DNA of 64,000 nt from Cytophagaceae bacterium (GCA_947460975.1 CANHGO010000005.1:46235-110234), one strand, 5' to 3'; positions 44,342 through 53,648 are shown, counted from the stretch's first letter. The notes: generated from the sequence alone by a model not told the origin. Numbers and translations: made by a program.

Positions 44342-45571
44342 TTAAGGTTCAAAAATGAGGCAACTTAATTGGTCTGGATTCAACATGTCATTCGCCAATG
44401 ATTGCAATTGGGTCGATGTAACTAAGTCGATTTGCTCAAATAACTCTTCCAAGGTTTCTATTTTTTCACGGTCTAATAGGTTTTTAGCCATCATCAACAT
44501 GAAATTGAGATTACTTTCTTCAGCCATGGCCATTTGGCCTTTCAACTGAGATTTTATTTTCACTAAAGCAGATGCTGAAAGTTCTCGGTCTTTTAATTTA
44601 TTGAATTCTTTATGAATTAATCGAATGGACTTGTTGACTTGATTAGGCTCAGTTCCAAAATAAATAGCCCAAAAACCCGCGTCCATGTAGCTAGTAAAAT
44701 TAGCTTCAATGGAATAAACAAGCCCGTGCCTTTCTCTCACAGATACATTTAAGAGCGAGTTCATGCTGGGGCCGCCTAATAAATTGATCAACATGAAGAA
44801 AGCTAACCGATTGGGGTTTTCAATGGCATACGATTGTTTGCCAATGGCAATATGGGATTGCGTTAGGCCTCTTTTGGTGATCTTTTCCACAGGCACCATC
44901 GCCGGCGGAACGATCCGATTGATATGCTCTTTTTTACTTTTGATACCTCCCGCATGCTTTTCTGCCCAAGCAAAAACTTTCTCATGGGGTAATTTACCGA
45001 TTGACGAAATGACGATTCTTGACGTATCTAAATTTCGGTCGATAAACTGATGTAAATGGCTCTGAGTAAATGATTTAACTGTCTCTTGCGTACCTAAGAT
45101 ATTAACTCCAAGGGGATGATTTGGGAATAATAATTCATCAAAATCATCTTGAATCGCGTCTTCTGGTGCCTCATAATACATCGACATTTCCTCTAAAATA
45201 ACGCTTCTTTCTTTCTCAAGTTCTTTCTCAGGAAACGTAGAGTTAAAGGTTATATCGGTGATTAACTCGAGCGCCCTTTCGAAATAAGGGGTTAAAATGG
45301 ACGCGTGAAAACAAATTTTTTCTTTGGTGGTGTAGGCATTTAATTCCCCGCCTATGAGATCTAGGCGGTTAATGATCTGAATATTGGATTTTTTTTCTGT
45401 CCCCTTAAAAGCTAAATGTTCCCAAAAATGGGCTAATCCCTGTTCTGAATCTAATTCGTCCCGACTTCCGATATCTAACATGATTCCCACATGCGATATT
45501 TCAGTATGCAAAACTTGGCGATGCACAATCGTTATTCCATTAGCTAATGTTTTTATTTGAATTGAATTCAT
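44342..45571 (-). CDS. M16-family zinc protease (processing-peptidase-like)
   Basis: A 409-residue single M16 pair with the inverted zinc motif HFWEH (residues 48-52) and the third ligand region LEKERSVILEEMSMYYE. No signal peptide is visible, unlike the two-domain M16 protein at 20709, so this one is likely cytoplasmic. It lies in a two-gene operon with hemW. Confidence 0.9.
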   Translation of the reverse strand: MNSIQIKTLANGITIVHRQVLHTEISHVGIMLDIGSRDELDSEQGLAHFWEHLAFKGTEKKSNIQIINRLDLIGGELNAYTTKEKICFHASILTPYFERALELITDITFNSTFPEKELEKERSVILEEMSMYYEAPEDAIQDDFDELLFPNHPLGVNILGTQETVKSFTQSHLHQFIDRNLDTSRIVISSIGKLPHEKVFAWAEKHAGGIKSKKEHINRIVPPAMVPVEKITKRGLTQSHIAIGKQSYAIENPNRLAFFMLINLLGGPSMNSLLNVSVRERHGLVYSIEANFTSYMDAGFWAIYFGTEPNQVNKSIRLIHKEFNKLKDRELSASALVKIKSQLKGQMAMAEESNLNFMLMMAKNLLDREKIETLEELFEQIDLVTSTQLQSLANDMLNPDQLSCLIFEP

Positions 45572-45638
45572 AAAGGGGTTTTTACCAAAAAGATCTTAAA
45601 ATTAATTAATTTTATATCCAATCACTCATTTTTCTTTC

Positions 45639-46664
45639 ATGTCTCAAGCCTCCAAGGTATTAATTATTCAAACTGCCTTTTTAGGAGATGCGGTATTAAT
45701 TACTTCTTTATTGGAGAAAATACGCCTAGAATCACCTAGTACCTTGGTTCATTTATTAGTCAGGAAGGGATTGGAGGACATTTTTAAAGCCTATCCACAC
45801 GATCATTTAGTCCAAGTTTGGACTTATGACAAAAGGAATAAATTGAATTCTTGGTGGTCTTTGCGAAATGATTTCACAAATGAAAAATTTGACCAAGTTT
45901 TTGTAGCCCAACGGTTTTTTGGGATGGGCCTTTTAAGCATTTCCATCGGCGCCAAAAAAGTTGTCGGTTTTGATAAAAATCCGCTTTCCTTATTTTTTGA
46001 CGAAAAAGTTCCGCATGAATTTGGCCAAGGAAAACATGAAACGGAACGAAATACTGAGTTGCTGGCTTCATGGCTGGGTCCCCAGGTGCATAAGCCATTT
46101 TTGAACGCTAGCCATTTTAACAATTTCCCAGTCGATTTGCAGCCTAAAAAATACCTTTGTATTTCTCCAGGTTCGGTGTGGGAAACCAAGCGATTTCCCG
46201 TTCACCAATGGATTGAATTTATTCGTTTATTACCCTTGGATCAGGAAATAGTCTTAATGGGTTCTATGGCTGAAAAACATTTGTCGGATGAAATTGAAGA
46301 AGCTTTTATAGGATCGGGTCGCCACATCCACAATGCCTGTGGTCAATTTAATTTACATGAGGCTATCGCTGTATATCAACAAAGTCAAATGAGTTTCGTA
46401 AATGATTCAGGTCCTTTGCATATATGTTCAGCCGTGAATACCCCTACGGGAGCTATTTTTTGTTCGACGATTCCTGCTTTTGGCTTTGGGCCTTTGGCAG
46501 AACACAATAAAATTATTGAGGTGAAGGAGAAACTCGCATGTAGGCCTTGTGGGGATCATGGAAAGAAATCATGTCCAGAAATTCATTTTAATTGCGCAAA
46601 TTCAATTGACGTGCAAGAAATGCTCCAAGCCTATCAGGCTTTTTTAGCCTCTGGAAGCCAATAA
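45639..46664 (+). CDS. Glycosyltransferase family 9 (heptosyltransferase-like)
   Basis: A 341-residue GT9 protein, similar to WaaF/ADP-heptose:LPS heptosyltransferase II, which adds heptose to the LPS core. Visible motifs are LIIQTAFLGDAVL (N-terminal), SIGAKKVVGFD, the UDP/ADP-sugar-binding SPGSVWETKRFP and NDSGPLHICSAVNTPTGAIF. Its 3' end overlaps the convergent pyrB gene by 21 bp. Confidence 0.85.
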   Translation: MSQASKVLIIQTAFLGDAVLITSLLEKIRLESPSTLVHLLVRKGLEDIFKAYPHDHLVQVWTYDKRNKLNSWWSLRNDFTNEKFDQVFVAQRFFGMGLLSISIGAKKVVGFDKNPLSLFFDEKVPHEFGQGKHETERNTELLASWLGPQVHKPFLNASHFNNFPVDLQPKKYLCISPGSVWETKRFPVHQWIEFIRLLPLDQEIVLMGSMAEKHLSDEIEEAFIGSGRHIHNACGQFNLHEAIAVYQQSQMSFVNDSGPLHICSAVNTPTGAIFCSTIPAFGFGPLAEHNKIIEVKEKLACRPCGDHGKKSCPEIHFNCANSIDVQEMLQAYQAFLASGSQ

Positions 46665-47561
46665 ATAGAGCACTGCCATTCGAATGGCCACCCCATTTTC
46701 TACTTGGTCTAAGATGATCGAATGAGGCGAATCTGCCGCATCAGAGCTTAATTCCACACCGCGATTGATGGGACCCGGGTGCATCAAGACGATTTCTTTG
46801 GGTAGCTCATCCAGCATTTTCCGAGTGATTCCGAATGTTTGTGCGTATTCGCGTAAGCTTGGGAAGTATTTAATTTGTTGGCGTTCCAATTGTATCCTTA
46901 ACACATTCGCGGCATCACACCAGGCTAAGGTACTTTTGACATCATGTGAAACCTCGACGCCTAGCGATTGAATATGTTTAGGAATAAGCGTGCTGGGACC
47001 ACAAAGTCGGACTTCCGCCCCTTGTTTTTTAAGGGCATAAATATTGGAAAGTGCCACTCGGGAGTGTAGGATATCTCCGATAATTGCTATTTTCTTACCT
47101 GCTAAATCACCGAATTTCTCACGCAGGGAATAGGTATCTAAAAGTGCTTGCGTTGGATGCTCATGTGTTCCGTCACCGGCATTGATGATGTTTGCTTTAA
47201 TGTGTTTAGCTAGATAATGGGGTGCTCCAGGACTTGCATGTCGCATGACAATCATATCCACCTTCATCGCTAGAATGTTGTTGACCGTGTCCAATAAGGT
47301 TTCTCCTTTCTTAACTGAACTTCCAGAGGCGGAGAAATTGATTGTATCGGCTGATAATCTTTTTTCGGCTAGTTCAAAAGATAATCGGGTGCGGGTAGAG
47401 TTTTCGAAAAATACATTGGCAATCGTGACATCACGTAGGGAAGGGACTTTTTTAATCGGCCGATTGAGGACCTCTTTGAATTCCTTGGCCGTTTTAACAA
47501 TTAGGTCAATGGATTCGGCATCTAAATCTTTAATTCCTAATAAGTGTGGCGATGTTAACAT
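46644..47561 (-). CDS. pyrB: Aspartate carbamoyltransferase catalytic subunit
   Basis: A 305-residue ATCase that forms carbamoyl aspartate in pyrimidine synthesis. The carbamoyl-phosphate motif FFENSTRTRLSFE, HPTQALLDTY and the C-terminal MHPGPINRGVEL are present. It is 6 bp downstream of pyrR. No regulatory PyrI subunit is present. Overlaps the convergent GT9 gene by 21 bp at the 3' ends. Confidence 0.95.
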   Translation of the reverse strand: MLTSPHLLGIKDLDAESIDLIVKTAKEFKEVLNRPIKKVPSLRDVTIANVFFENSTRTRLSFELAEKRLSADTINFSASGSSVKKGETLLDTVNNILAMKVDMIVMRHASPGAPHYLAKHIKANIINAGDGTHEHPTQALLDTYSLREKFGDLAGKKIAIIGDILHSRVALSNIYALKKQGAEVRLCGPSTLIPKHIQSLGVEVSHDVKSTLAWCDAANVLRIQLERQQIKYFPSLREYAQTFGITRKMLDELPKEIVLMHPGPINRGVELSSDAADSPHSIILDQVENGVAIRMAVLYLLASRG

Positions 47562-47567
47562 ATTTCT

Positions 47568-48104
47568 TTATTGGGTAATTAACCAAATTTTATCTGCTTC
47601 ATGTCCTTGTTCAGTCCATTCCACTAACACTTTTTCTGTGGTCAACGTATTGACATTTTTGCCTACATAATCTGGGTGTATTGGCAAGTCTCGACTATAA
47701 ATTCGGTCGATGAGTACGCAAAGTTCCACTTTGGCTGGTCGGCCAAATGCGTTTAATGCATCCATGGCCGCTCGAACCATTCGGCCAGTGGCAAGGACAT
47801 CATCGACTAAAATAACGCGTTTATTTTCGACTAAAAAGGGTATTTCGGTAGAGTTGGGAGATAATGGATCTCCTCTTCTGAAGTCGTCCCGATAGAAAGT
47901 CGCGTCTATTTTCCCTAATGCTGGGGGATTTTCTAAATGCTTGCTTAATTCAGCTGCAATCCTTTCTGCAAAATAGATGCCTCTAGGTTGTAAACCTAAG
48001 ATAACAGTCTCCGTTCCGTCTATTTGATTTTCAATGAGCTCTTGGCATAACCTTGAGATGGTTATTTCCAACAATGGGCTTGATAAAATCAGCTTGCGAG
48101 TCAT
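47568..48104 (-). CDS. pyrR: PyrR, uracil phosphoribosyltransferase/pyrimidine regulator
   Basis: A 178-residue type I PRTase with the PRPP loop VILVDDVLATGRMVRAAMDAL and GLQPRGIYFAERIA. In Firmicutes PyrR binds attenuator RNA; in Bacteroidota it may act mainly as uracil PRTase. First gene of pyrR-pyrB. The -7 box lies only 5 nt from the ATG, which leaves no room for an attenuation leader and argues against RNA-mediated control here. Confidence 0.92.
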   Translation of the reverse strand: MTRKLILSSPLLEITISRLCQELIENQIDGTETVILGLQPRGIYFAERIAAELSKHLENPPALGKIDATFYRDDFRRGDPLSPNSTEIPFLVENKRVILVDDVLATGRMVRAAMDALNAFGRPAKVELCVLIDRIYSRDLPIHPDYVGKNVNTLTTEKVLVEWTEQGHEADKIWLITQ

Positions 48105-48109
48105 TGCTG

Positions 48110-48117
48110 CAAAGGTA
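48110..48117 (-). promoter_or_regulatory. pyrR -7 box adjacent to the start codon
   Basis: TACCTTTG on the minus strand, separated from the ATG (48102-48104) by 5 nt. Suggests a leaderless pyrR mRNA. Confidence 0.5.
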
Positions 48118-48138
48118 TTAAAATTTTCTGAGCAATTA

Positions 48139-48681
48139 TTAATTAAATATTGTCTCGTTTAAATCAAATAGAGGTAACAACTGGTCTTTATCTGAGATAA
48201 TCGGGTTTTCATGGGTCCAATCAATGGCTAAATTAGGGTCATTCCAACGAATTCCTGACTCTGCTCCTTTATTCCAAAAATCAGTACATTTATAGACGAA
48301 AATCGTCTCTTCTAAGGCGATAAATCCATGTGCAAATCCTGGGGGAACATAAAGCATATTACCCTTATCTGCATCTAATTCATATTTTTCATGCTGACCG
48401 AAGGTAGGCGAGCTTTTGCGTAGATCTACAATCACGTCGATTACTTTTCCCGTCATGCAGCGTACCAATTTGCCTTGTGCATGGGGGTCTTTTTGAAAAT
48501 GCAATCCGCGAACAACACCAGCGATGGAAAAGGAGTAATTATCTTGAACAAAATTTTCTGAAATTCCATTGGCCGAAAATAAATTTTGGTTGTAGGACTC
48601 GTAAAAATGTCCTCTTTCGTCAAAAAACTTCGTTGGCACGCATTCAATTACTCCAGGGAGTTGGTGTTTAATAAATTGCAT
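48139..48681 (-). CDS. rfbC: dTDP-4-dehydrorhamnose 3,5-epimerase
   Basis: A 180-residue cupin epimerase of the dTDP-rhamnose pathway. The catalytic His/Asp region VVRGLHFQKDPHAQGKLVRC, YVPPGFAHGFIALEE and the C-terminal WNDPNLAIDW are all family motifs. It stands alone: rfbA, rfbB and rfbD are not next to it. Upstream is a 113-bp divergent region shared with pyrF. Confidence 0.93.
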   Translation of the reverse strand: MQFIKHQLPGVIECVPTKFFDERGHFYESYNQNLFSANGISENFVQDNYSFSIAGVVRGLHFQKDPHAQGKLVRCMTGKVIDVIVDLRKSSPTFGQHEKYELDADKGNMLYVPPGFAHGFIALEETIFVYKCTDFWNKGAESGIRWNDPNLAIDWTHENPIISDKDQLLPLFDLNETIFN

Positions 48682-48794
48682 AGAATCAGGTAATTTTGGC
48701 CGACCTTTGTTTGATTTTGCTTAGGAAAGACCTTTATTTGTGTCAAAATTATTGATATTTAGGCATTAATACAAAGCCTTCTTTTCAAAACGAC

Positions 48795-49622
48795 ATGAAT
48801 TCAATTCAATTAGTTCAGCAAATCGAATCAAAGGGCTCATTTTTATGCGTAGGCTTAGATTCTGATCCCCGATTAATCCCATCAAATTTCCAAAAAGAAT
48901 CGGATCCCATTTTTGCTTTTAACAAGGCGGTTATTGACGCCACAGAGAAATATGCGGTGGCTTATAAACCCAATATTGCCTTTTATGAGGCTTTGGGGCC
49001 TAGTGGTTGGGAAAGTTTACAGAAGACGATGGAATATATTCCCCAACATGTTTTTACGATAGCCGATGCGAAGCGAGGGGATATTGGAAATACGGCGTTA
49101 AAGTATGCGCAGACATTTTTTGAACCTGCGTCGAGTGGGTTTAATTTTGATTCCATTACCGTAGCACCCTATATGGGGGAAGATTCTGTGACTCCATTTT
49201 TGAGCTTTGAAGATAAGTGGGTGATTTTATTAGCTTTAACTTCTAATCAGGGGAGTCAAGATTTTCAATTGCTTCGCGATGAAAATAATATACCGCTTTA
49301 TGAAAATGTAATGCGTAAGGCGATGGAATGGGGTGGGGCGGACCAATTAATGTTTGTGATTGGCGCGACAAGAACGGAATATTTGAAACATGTTCGACAA
49401 ATAGCTCCAGACCACTTTTTTTTAGTTCCTGGAGTAGGAGCTCAAGGAGGAAGTTTGGAGGATGTGGCTAAGTATGCCATGAATTCGAAGGTGGGTTTAT
49501 TGGTCAATTCCTCTCGGGGCATTCTATATGCAGGAGATGACACGTCGGTTTCTGCGGCGAGAGAAGCAAAAAAGTTGAAAGATGAAATGAGTACATATTT
49601 AGATCAATATTGGATAAAATAA
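48795..49622 (+). CDS. pyrF: Orotidine-5'-phosphate decarboxylase, type 2
   Basis: A 275-residue type 2 OMP decarboxylase with the catalytic Lys/Asp network in TIADAKRGDIGNT, FCVGLDSDPR-like N-terminus (LCVGLDSDPRLIP) and the phosphate-binding VPGVGAQGG and LLVNSSRGILYA. Completes UMP synthesis. Type 2 enzymes are longer than the E. coli type. Confidence 0.95.
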   Translation: MNSIQLVQQIESKGSFLCVGLDSDPRLIPSNFQKESDPIFAFNKAVIDATEKYAVAYKPNIAFYEALGPSGWESLQKTMEYIPQHVFTIADAKRGDIGNTALKYAQTFFEPASSGFNFDSITVAPYMGEDSVTPFLSFEDKWVILLALTSNQGSQDFQLLRDENNIPLYENVMRKAMEWGGADQLMFVIGATRTEYLKHVRQIAPDHFFLVPGVGAQGGSLEDVAKYAMNSKVGLLVNSSRGILYAGDDTSVSAAREAKKLKDEMSTYLDQYWIK

Positions 49623-49625
49623 ATT

Positions 49626-50033
49626 ATGGAACTAGGCATAGGAACACCCGCATTATTGTTTTCAACGGTTTCATTGTTGATGATTGCCTTTACCAATCGA
49701 TTTATGTCGATGGCCTCATTGATCCGTGGCTTGCATGAAAAGTTTCAGCAGAACCCTGCCGAATCCATTTTGAAACAGATACGAAATTTACGTTTACGAA
49801 TGTCCTTGATTCAATACATGCAGATCATTGCCATCATAAGTTTGATCTTTAGTGTGATCTGTATGTTTTTATTGTTTATGAATGAGCAATTGATTGCCCG
49901 TTGGTTTTTTGGATTAGGATTATTGGGCATGAGTATTTCGTTAGGCTTGAGTGCCTGGGAAATTACGATTTCAACTAAAGCGCTTGAGGTTGAATTGTCC
50001 GATATGGAAGATGTTCTAGGGAAACATCAATAA
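49626..50033 (+). CDS. DUF2721 membrane protein
   Basis: A 135-residue protein with three hydrophobic segments (about residues 5-27, 60-84 and 88-112). It has the DUF2721 character, a small predicted membrane protein of unknown function. It starts 3 bp after pyrF, likely cotranscribed. Confidence 0.8.
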   Translation: MELGIGTPALLFSTVSLLMIAFTNRFMSMASLIRGLHEKFQQNPAESILKQIRNLRLRMSLIQYMQIIAIISLIFSVICMFLLFMNEQLIARWFFGLGLLGMSISLGLSAWEITISTKALEVELSDMEDVLGKHQ

Positions 50034-50077
50034 TTTAAAATATATGCTAATTGTATTTTAAAATATGAAATATTTAC

Positions 50078-50085
50078 TATTTTTG
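50078..50085 (+). promoter_or_regulatory. Orphan -7 box followed by a short transcription unit
   Basis: TATTTTTG lies 44 nt after the DUF2721 stop. No protein gene follows on the plus strand before the terminator at 50142-50179, so any transcript would be a short RNA of roughly 85-90 nt. Confidence 0.35.
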
Positions 50086-50141
50086 TGTACAAAATTGATG
50101 TAAAAACCGAAAGGTTACAAAAATACTACTTAGGCGGATTG

Positions 50142-50179
50142 AATAAAGGCTCGGAATTTTTCTGAGTCTTTATTGTTTT
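50142..50179 (+). terminator. Terminator of pyrF-DUF2721 (or of a short RNA)
   Basis: A 14-bp stem with two G-U pairs (50142-50155 and 50161-50174), loop ATTTT, followed by GTTTT. A second small hairpin with a GAAA tetraloop (AACC/GGTT at 50105-50116) lies just upstream. Confidence 0.65.
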
Positions 50180-52076
50180 AGGCCTTTAGTACAAGAGCGG
50201 AAAGCGGGGGTAGGTTGATGGATATGGAGAATGCTTTTCCTTGCCAATTGATTTCTTCGGTCATGACGGCTCCAGAAATTGGATAATCGCTACCGCCATA
50301 AATTCCTTGGTCTGAATTGAAAATCACTTTCCAAACGCCGGGCAATGGCACCCCAATTCGATAGTTTTCTCTTGGAATAGGTGTTAGGTTGAGAATGACG
50401 ATGATTTGTTGCTTCGCTGTTTCGCCCTTTCTTACAAAGCTGATGACCGTATTTCCCTGATCATTTCCCTCGATCCATTCAAAGCCATCGTAGTCAAATT
50501 GTTTGATGTGGAGTGCAGGCTCTTGCCGGTAAAGTTTATTGAGTGCTTTGACGGTATTTTGAATTCCTTGGTGTGCGGGTAAGTCAGTTAAATGCCAATC
50601 GATGCTTTGGTCGTGATTCCATTCATTGAATTGCCCAAACTCACCCCCTTGAAACACTAATTTGGTGCCTGGGTGCATAAATTGCTCACTGAAAAGCAAA
50701 CGGAGGTTGGCAAATTTCTGCCAATCGTCACCCGGCATTTTTTGCAGCAAAGCACCTTTTCCGTAAACGACTTCGTCATGGGAAAGGGGAAGGCAAAAGT
50801 TTTCAGCAAAGGCGTATATTAATGAAAATGTTAATTCGTTAAGGTGGTGCTGGCGGTAAATGGGGTCTTTTTGGAAAAACCGAAGGGTATCATTCATCCA
50901 ACCCATCATCCATTTTTGACTAAAACCGAGACCTCCGTGGTGCACAGGTTTGGTGACTCCAGGAAAGCTGGTGGATTCCTCGGCAATCATTTGGATGTCG
51001 GGAAATTCAGCAAATATGTGCGAGTTAAGATCCTGCAAAAATGAAATGGAATCTAGGTTGTGATTTCCACCGAGTTCATTGGGTTCCCATTCCCCTTCAT
51101 TTCGAGAATAATCTAAGTAGAGCATGGAGGCCACGGCATCTACTCGCAGGCCATCGATGTGGTATCGATCTAACCAAAAAGCGGCATTGGAAAGTAAAAA
51201 ACTTCTGACTTCTTTTCGCCCATAATCGAATACATAGGATTTCCAGTCGGGATGATAGCCTTTTTTGGGATCAGGATGTTCGTAAAGACAGGTTCCGTCA
51301 AAATTCCTAAGTCCGTGGTCGTCCCCTGGAAAGTGGGAGGGAACCCAGTCTAAAATGACTCCTATGTTGGCTTCGTGCAGCTTTTCGACTACATGCATAA
51401 ATCCCTGAGGATCACCAAATCTAGAAGAAGGTGCAAAATAACCAGTGATTTGGTAGCCCCAAGAAGGCGCGTAGGGATGCTCCATGATGGGCATGAATTC
51501 CACATGGGTGAAACCCATTTCTTGTACATAGGCCACTAATTTATGGCTTATATCTTCATAGGAGAGGTATTGATTGTCTAATGTTTTTTGCCAAGAACCT
51601 AAATGAACCTCATAAATGGACATGGGCGATTGTAGACTGTTGTAAGTCGGCCTATCCTTCATCCATGCTTGGTCTTTCCATTCTTTATACGTATTCCAAA
51701 CGATGCTAGCGGTTTTTGGCGGAGTTTCGCAGTATAGACCAAAGGGGTCTAATTTTTCTAGATATTCTCCTGTTTTGGTTTTTATGCCAAATTTATAGGT
51801 TTCACCTGTGGAGACATTGGGAATAAAGCCTTCCCAGATTCCTGAGGAGTCCCAACGAGGAAATAAGGTATGTGATTCTTTATCCCAAACATTAAAGTTG
51901 CCCAACACATGTACTGATTGTGCATTCGGGGCCCAAACAGCGAAAAAGGTTCCTTTTACGCCCTCATGTATGATTTCAAAAGCCCCTAATTTTTCGTAAA
52001 GTCTTGAATGCTTGCCGTGTAGGAAAAGGGAAATATCGAAATCACTAAGAAGGGAATGGGGAAGAACTTGGGACAT
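50178..52076 (-). CDS. glgB: 1,4-alpha-glucan branching enzyme
   Basis: A 632-residue GH13 branching enzyme that inserts alpha-1,6 links in glycogen. CBM48-like N-terminal domain (about residues 35-125), then the catalytic barrel: DWVPSHFP, the nucleophile Asp in HIDGLRVDAVASML, the acid Glu in MIAEESTSFPG and LPLSHDEVVYGKG, and a C-terminal all-beta domain. Other glg genes are not in the window. Confidence 0.95.
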   Translation of the reverse strand: MSQVLPHSLLSDFDISLFLHGKHSRLYEKLGAFEIIHEGVKGTFFAVWAPNAQSVHVLGNFNVWDKESHTLFPRWDSSGIWEGFIPNVSTGETYKFGIKTKTGEYLEKLDPFGLYCETPPKTASIVWNTYKEWKDQAWMKDRPTYNSLQSPMSIYEVHLGSWQKTLDNQYLSYEDISHKLVAYVQEMGFTHVEFMPIMEHPYAPSWGYQITGYFAPSSRFGDPQGFMHVVEKLHEANIGVILDWVPSHFPGDDHGLRNFDGTCLYEHPDPKKGYHPDWKSYVFDYGRKEVRSFLLSNAAFWLDRYHIDGLRVDAVASMLYLDYSRNEGEWEPNELGGNHNLDSISFLQDLNSHIFAEFPDIQMIAEESTSFPGVTKPVHHGGLGFSQKWMMGWMNDTLRFFQKDPIYRQHHLNELTFSLIYAFAENFCLPLSHDEVVYGKGALLQKMPGDDWQKFANLRLLFSEQFMHPGTKLVFQGGEFGQFNEWNHDQSIDWHLTDLPAHQGIQNTVKALNKLYRQEPALHIKQFDYDGFEWIEGNDQGNTVISFVRKGETAKQQIIVILNLTPIPRENYRIGVPLPGVWKVIFNSDQGIYGGSDYPISGAVMTEEINWQGKAFSISINLPPLSALVLKA

Positions 52077-52154
52077 AAAGGCTTCTAAATCAATTGTTAG
52101 GCTAAAATAGCGAAATTTAATTAGATTTATTATCTATTTATTTTAAACTAGTAT

Positions 52155-52185
52155 TTTGAATCTTTATCAAAAACTTCTACCTTTG
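52155..52185 (+). promoter_or_regulatory. tRNA-Glu promoter, complete Bacteroidota consensus
   Basis: TTTG (52155-52158) then 19 nt then TACCTTTG (52178-52185): both boxes and spacing match the Bacteroidota consensus. Initiation is predicted about 15 nt before the tRNA 5' end. Confidence 0.75.
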
Positions 52186-52204
52186 TGCCACCAAATTCAG
52201 TTTT

Positions 52205-52279
52205 GGTCCGTTCGTCTAGGGGTTAGGACACGTCCCTTTCACGGATGAAACACGGGTTCGATTCCCGTACGGACTACCA
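52205..52279 (+). tRNA. tRNA-Glu (anticodon UUC)
   Basis: A full cloverleaf: acceptor GGTCCGT/ACGGACT (with a G-U pair at the first position), D-loop, anticodon loop CTTTCAC with TTC, T-arm ACGGG/CCCGT around TTCGATT, and an encoded CCA end. A stable terminator follows directly. It is the likely integration target of the element whose integrase gene ends 57 bp downstream. Confidence 0.95.
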
Positions 52280-52313
52280 GAAACCACTCAGGACGAGTGG
52301 TTTCTTTGTTTTT
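52279..52313 (+). terminator. Terminator after tRNA-Glu
   Basis: 11-bp perfect stem AGAAACCACTC/GAGTGGTTTCT (52279-52289 and 52295-52305), loop AGGAC, then TTGTTTTT. Its start shares the last base of the CCA end. Confidence 0.85.
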
Positions 52314-52335
52314 AAGGGATAGGTTACAAAAGTGG

Positions 52336-53628
52336 TTACACATTTTGGTATTCGTTCTTCTCATCGTACCTCTGATTTACAATTCGAATTACATTACGCA
52401 AGTCATCAATCTTATTGGATTTGATATACTTTTCAAAGCTCTTCATAGTCTTGTGTCCAGAAATAATCATGATTTGGTGTGCAGGAATTCCCATGTTGGC
52501 CAAACGTGTAATGGCAGTCCTTCTTCCAACGTGTAGGGTCAGCATTTCATACCTTTTTTTGATGTTTCTGACCTTAACTCCAGCCTTGGTGTACTCTTGA
52601 ACGAATTCACGATTTAGACCCTGCACAAGCTTCCCAACCTCTTTGATATATTCATTCATATCCTGTTCATTTGTTTGTTTTAGCGTGTGACCTTCATACT
52701 TTTCTAAAATATGCCATGCTTCCTTAAAGATTGGAATGTGAATCGTTTCGCCAGTCTTAATGTTTTTAAACGAAATGACATCATCCTCCTTTTTTAGTAT
52801 GTTGAACATCTTAAAATCTGAAATACGAATACCTAAATGGCATAACAAGACAAACTGATTTCTAATATGGTCCAAGTGAGGATTATCACTCAGGTCAAGA
52901 TTAGTCATATCCCTCAATTCATTTTCATCTAATGCTATGGAGTCTGATTCTTCACTTATAATTGGTATTTTGTACAGCTTGAAGGGATTGATTGTGATGA
53001 TTCCATGCACATGTAGTTCTCCAAGGAGTGCTTTAAAGTTTTTCATCCTTGAACCAACGGTGTTCAGTTTTAGCTTTTCCTTGATTGTCAAGAAGTTCTC
53101 GAAATCAAGCACCAATTTTTGTGTAATCACGTTGATATTGTTGATTTCAACCTTCTTAAACTTTTCAAACTCCTTTAATGATTTAATGGTGGTTCCGTAT
53201 CCGTACAATGTTCTCTGATTCCATATTTTACCAGCATTTAGTATCTCACCTTCCGTTCTTTTCTTTAAAATATCCTCAAATACGGGAATGATTTGAATGA
53301 AACTTTTGGGTTTAAAATAATTCGATAATGCGGTGTTTGACTTTAAGTAATTGGTGATTTCATCTTTAGAAGGATTGATTGAATTTCGTTCCAAATACTC
53401 CCGCTGAAAGCATTCGATTTTATCTTTGAACAGATCTAGCACTCTTTGGATACGATGGTTTTCCTGTTTACCACGGCCTAAAATTACACGACCTTCATTC
53501 CATTCAGATGGCGCAATTTTCTCTTCAGGTATTGTAACAACGAACCTGTTAACCCCTTTAATGTTAATTGATGCTCCAATCGGAGATTTTTTCTTTGTTT
53601 TCGATTTGATGTAAAATGTAACTGACAT
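52336..53628 (-). CDS. Tyrosine-type site-specific integrase with Arm domain
   Basis: A 430-residue integrase of the Bacteroidota conjugative-transposon/phage type: N-terminal Arm DNA-binding domain (about residues 1-95, FVVTIPEEKIAPSEWNEGRV), SAM-like core-binding domain (about 110-215) and catalytic domain with Arg in HLGIRISDFKMF, the LHVGRRTAIT box (HxxRR), ISGHKTMKSFEKY with the nucleophile Tyr near residue 404. It reads toward tRNA-Glu, the usual layout for a tRNA-targeting integrase. The gene begins 2 bp after the HTH gene stop. Confidence 0.93.
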   Translation of the reverse strand: MSVTFYIKSKTKKKSPIGASINIKGVNRFVVTIPEEKIAPSEWNEGRVILGRGKQENHRIQRVLDLFKDKIECFQREYLERNSINPSKDEITNYLKSNTALSNYFKPKSFIQIIPVFEDILKKRTEGEILNAGKIWNQRTLYGYGTTIKSLKEFEKFKKVEINNINVITQKLVLDFENFLTIKEKLKLNTVGSRMKNFKALLGELHVHGIITINPFKLYKIPIISEESDSIALDENELRDMTNLDLSDNPHLDHIRNQFVLLCHLGIRISDFKMFNILKKEDDVISFKNIKTGETIHIPIFKEAWHILEKYEGHTLKQTNEQDMNEYIKEVGKLVQGLNREFVQEYTKAGVKVRNIKKRYEMLTLHVGRRTAITRLANMGIPAHQIMIISGHKTMKSFEKYIKSNKIDDLRNVIRIVNQRYDEKNEYQNV

Positions 53629-53648
53629 GTTTATGCTGCTTTTTTGAA
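53619..53648. repeat. Imperfect direct repeat, left copy
   Basis: About 28 nt centred on TTTATGCTGC; 25 of 28 aligned positions match the copy at 53963-53990. It spans the end of the HTH gene and the integrase start codon. Confidence 0.7.
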
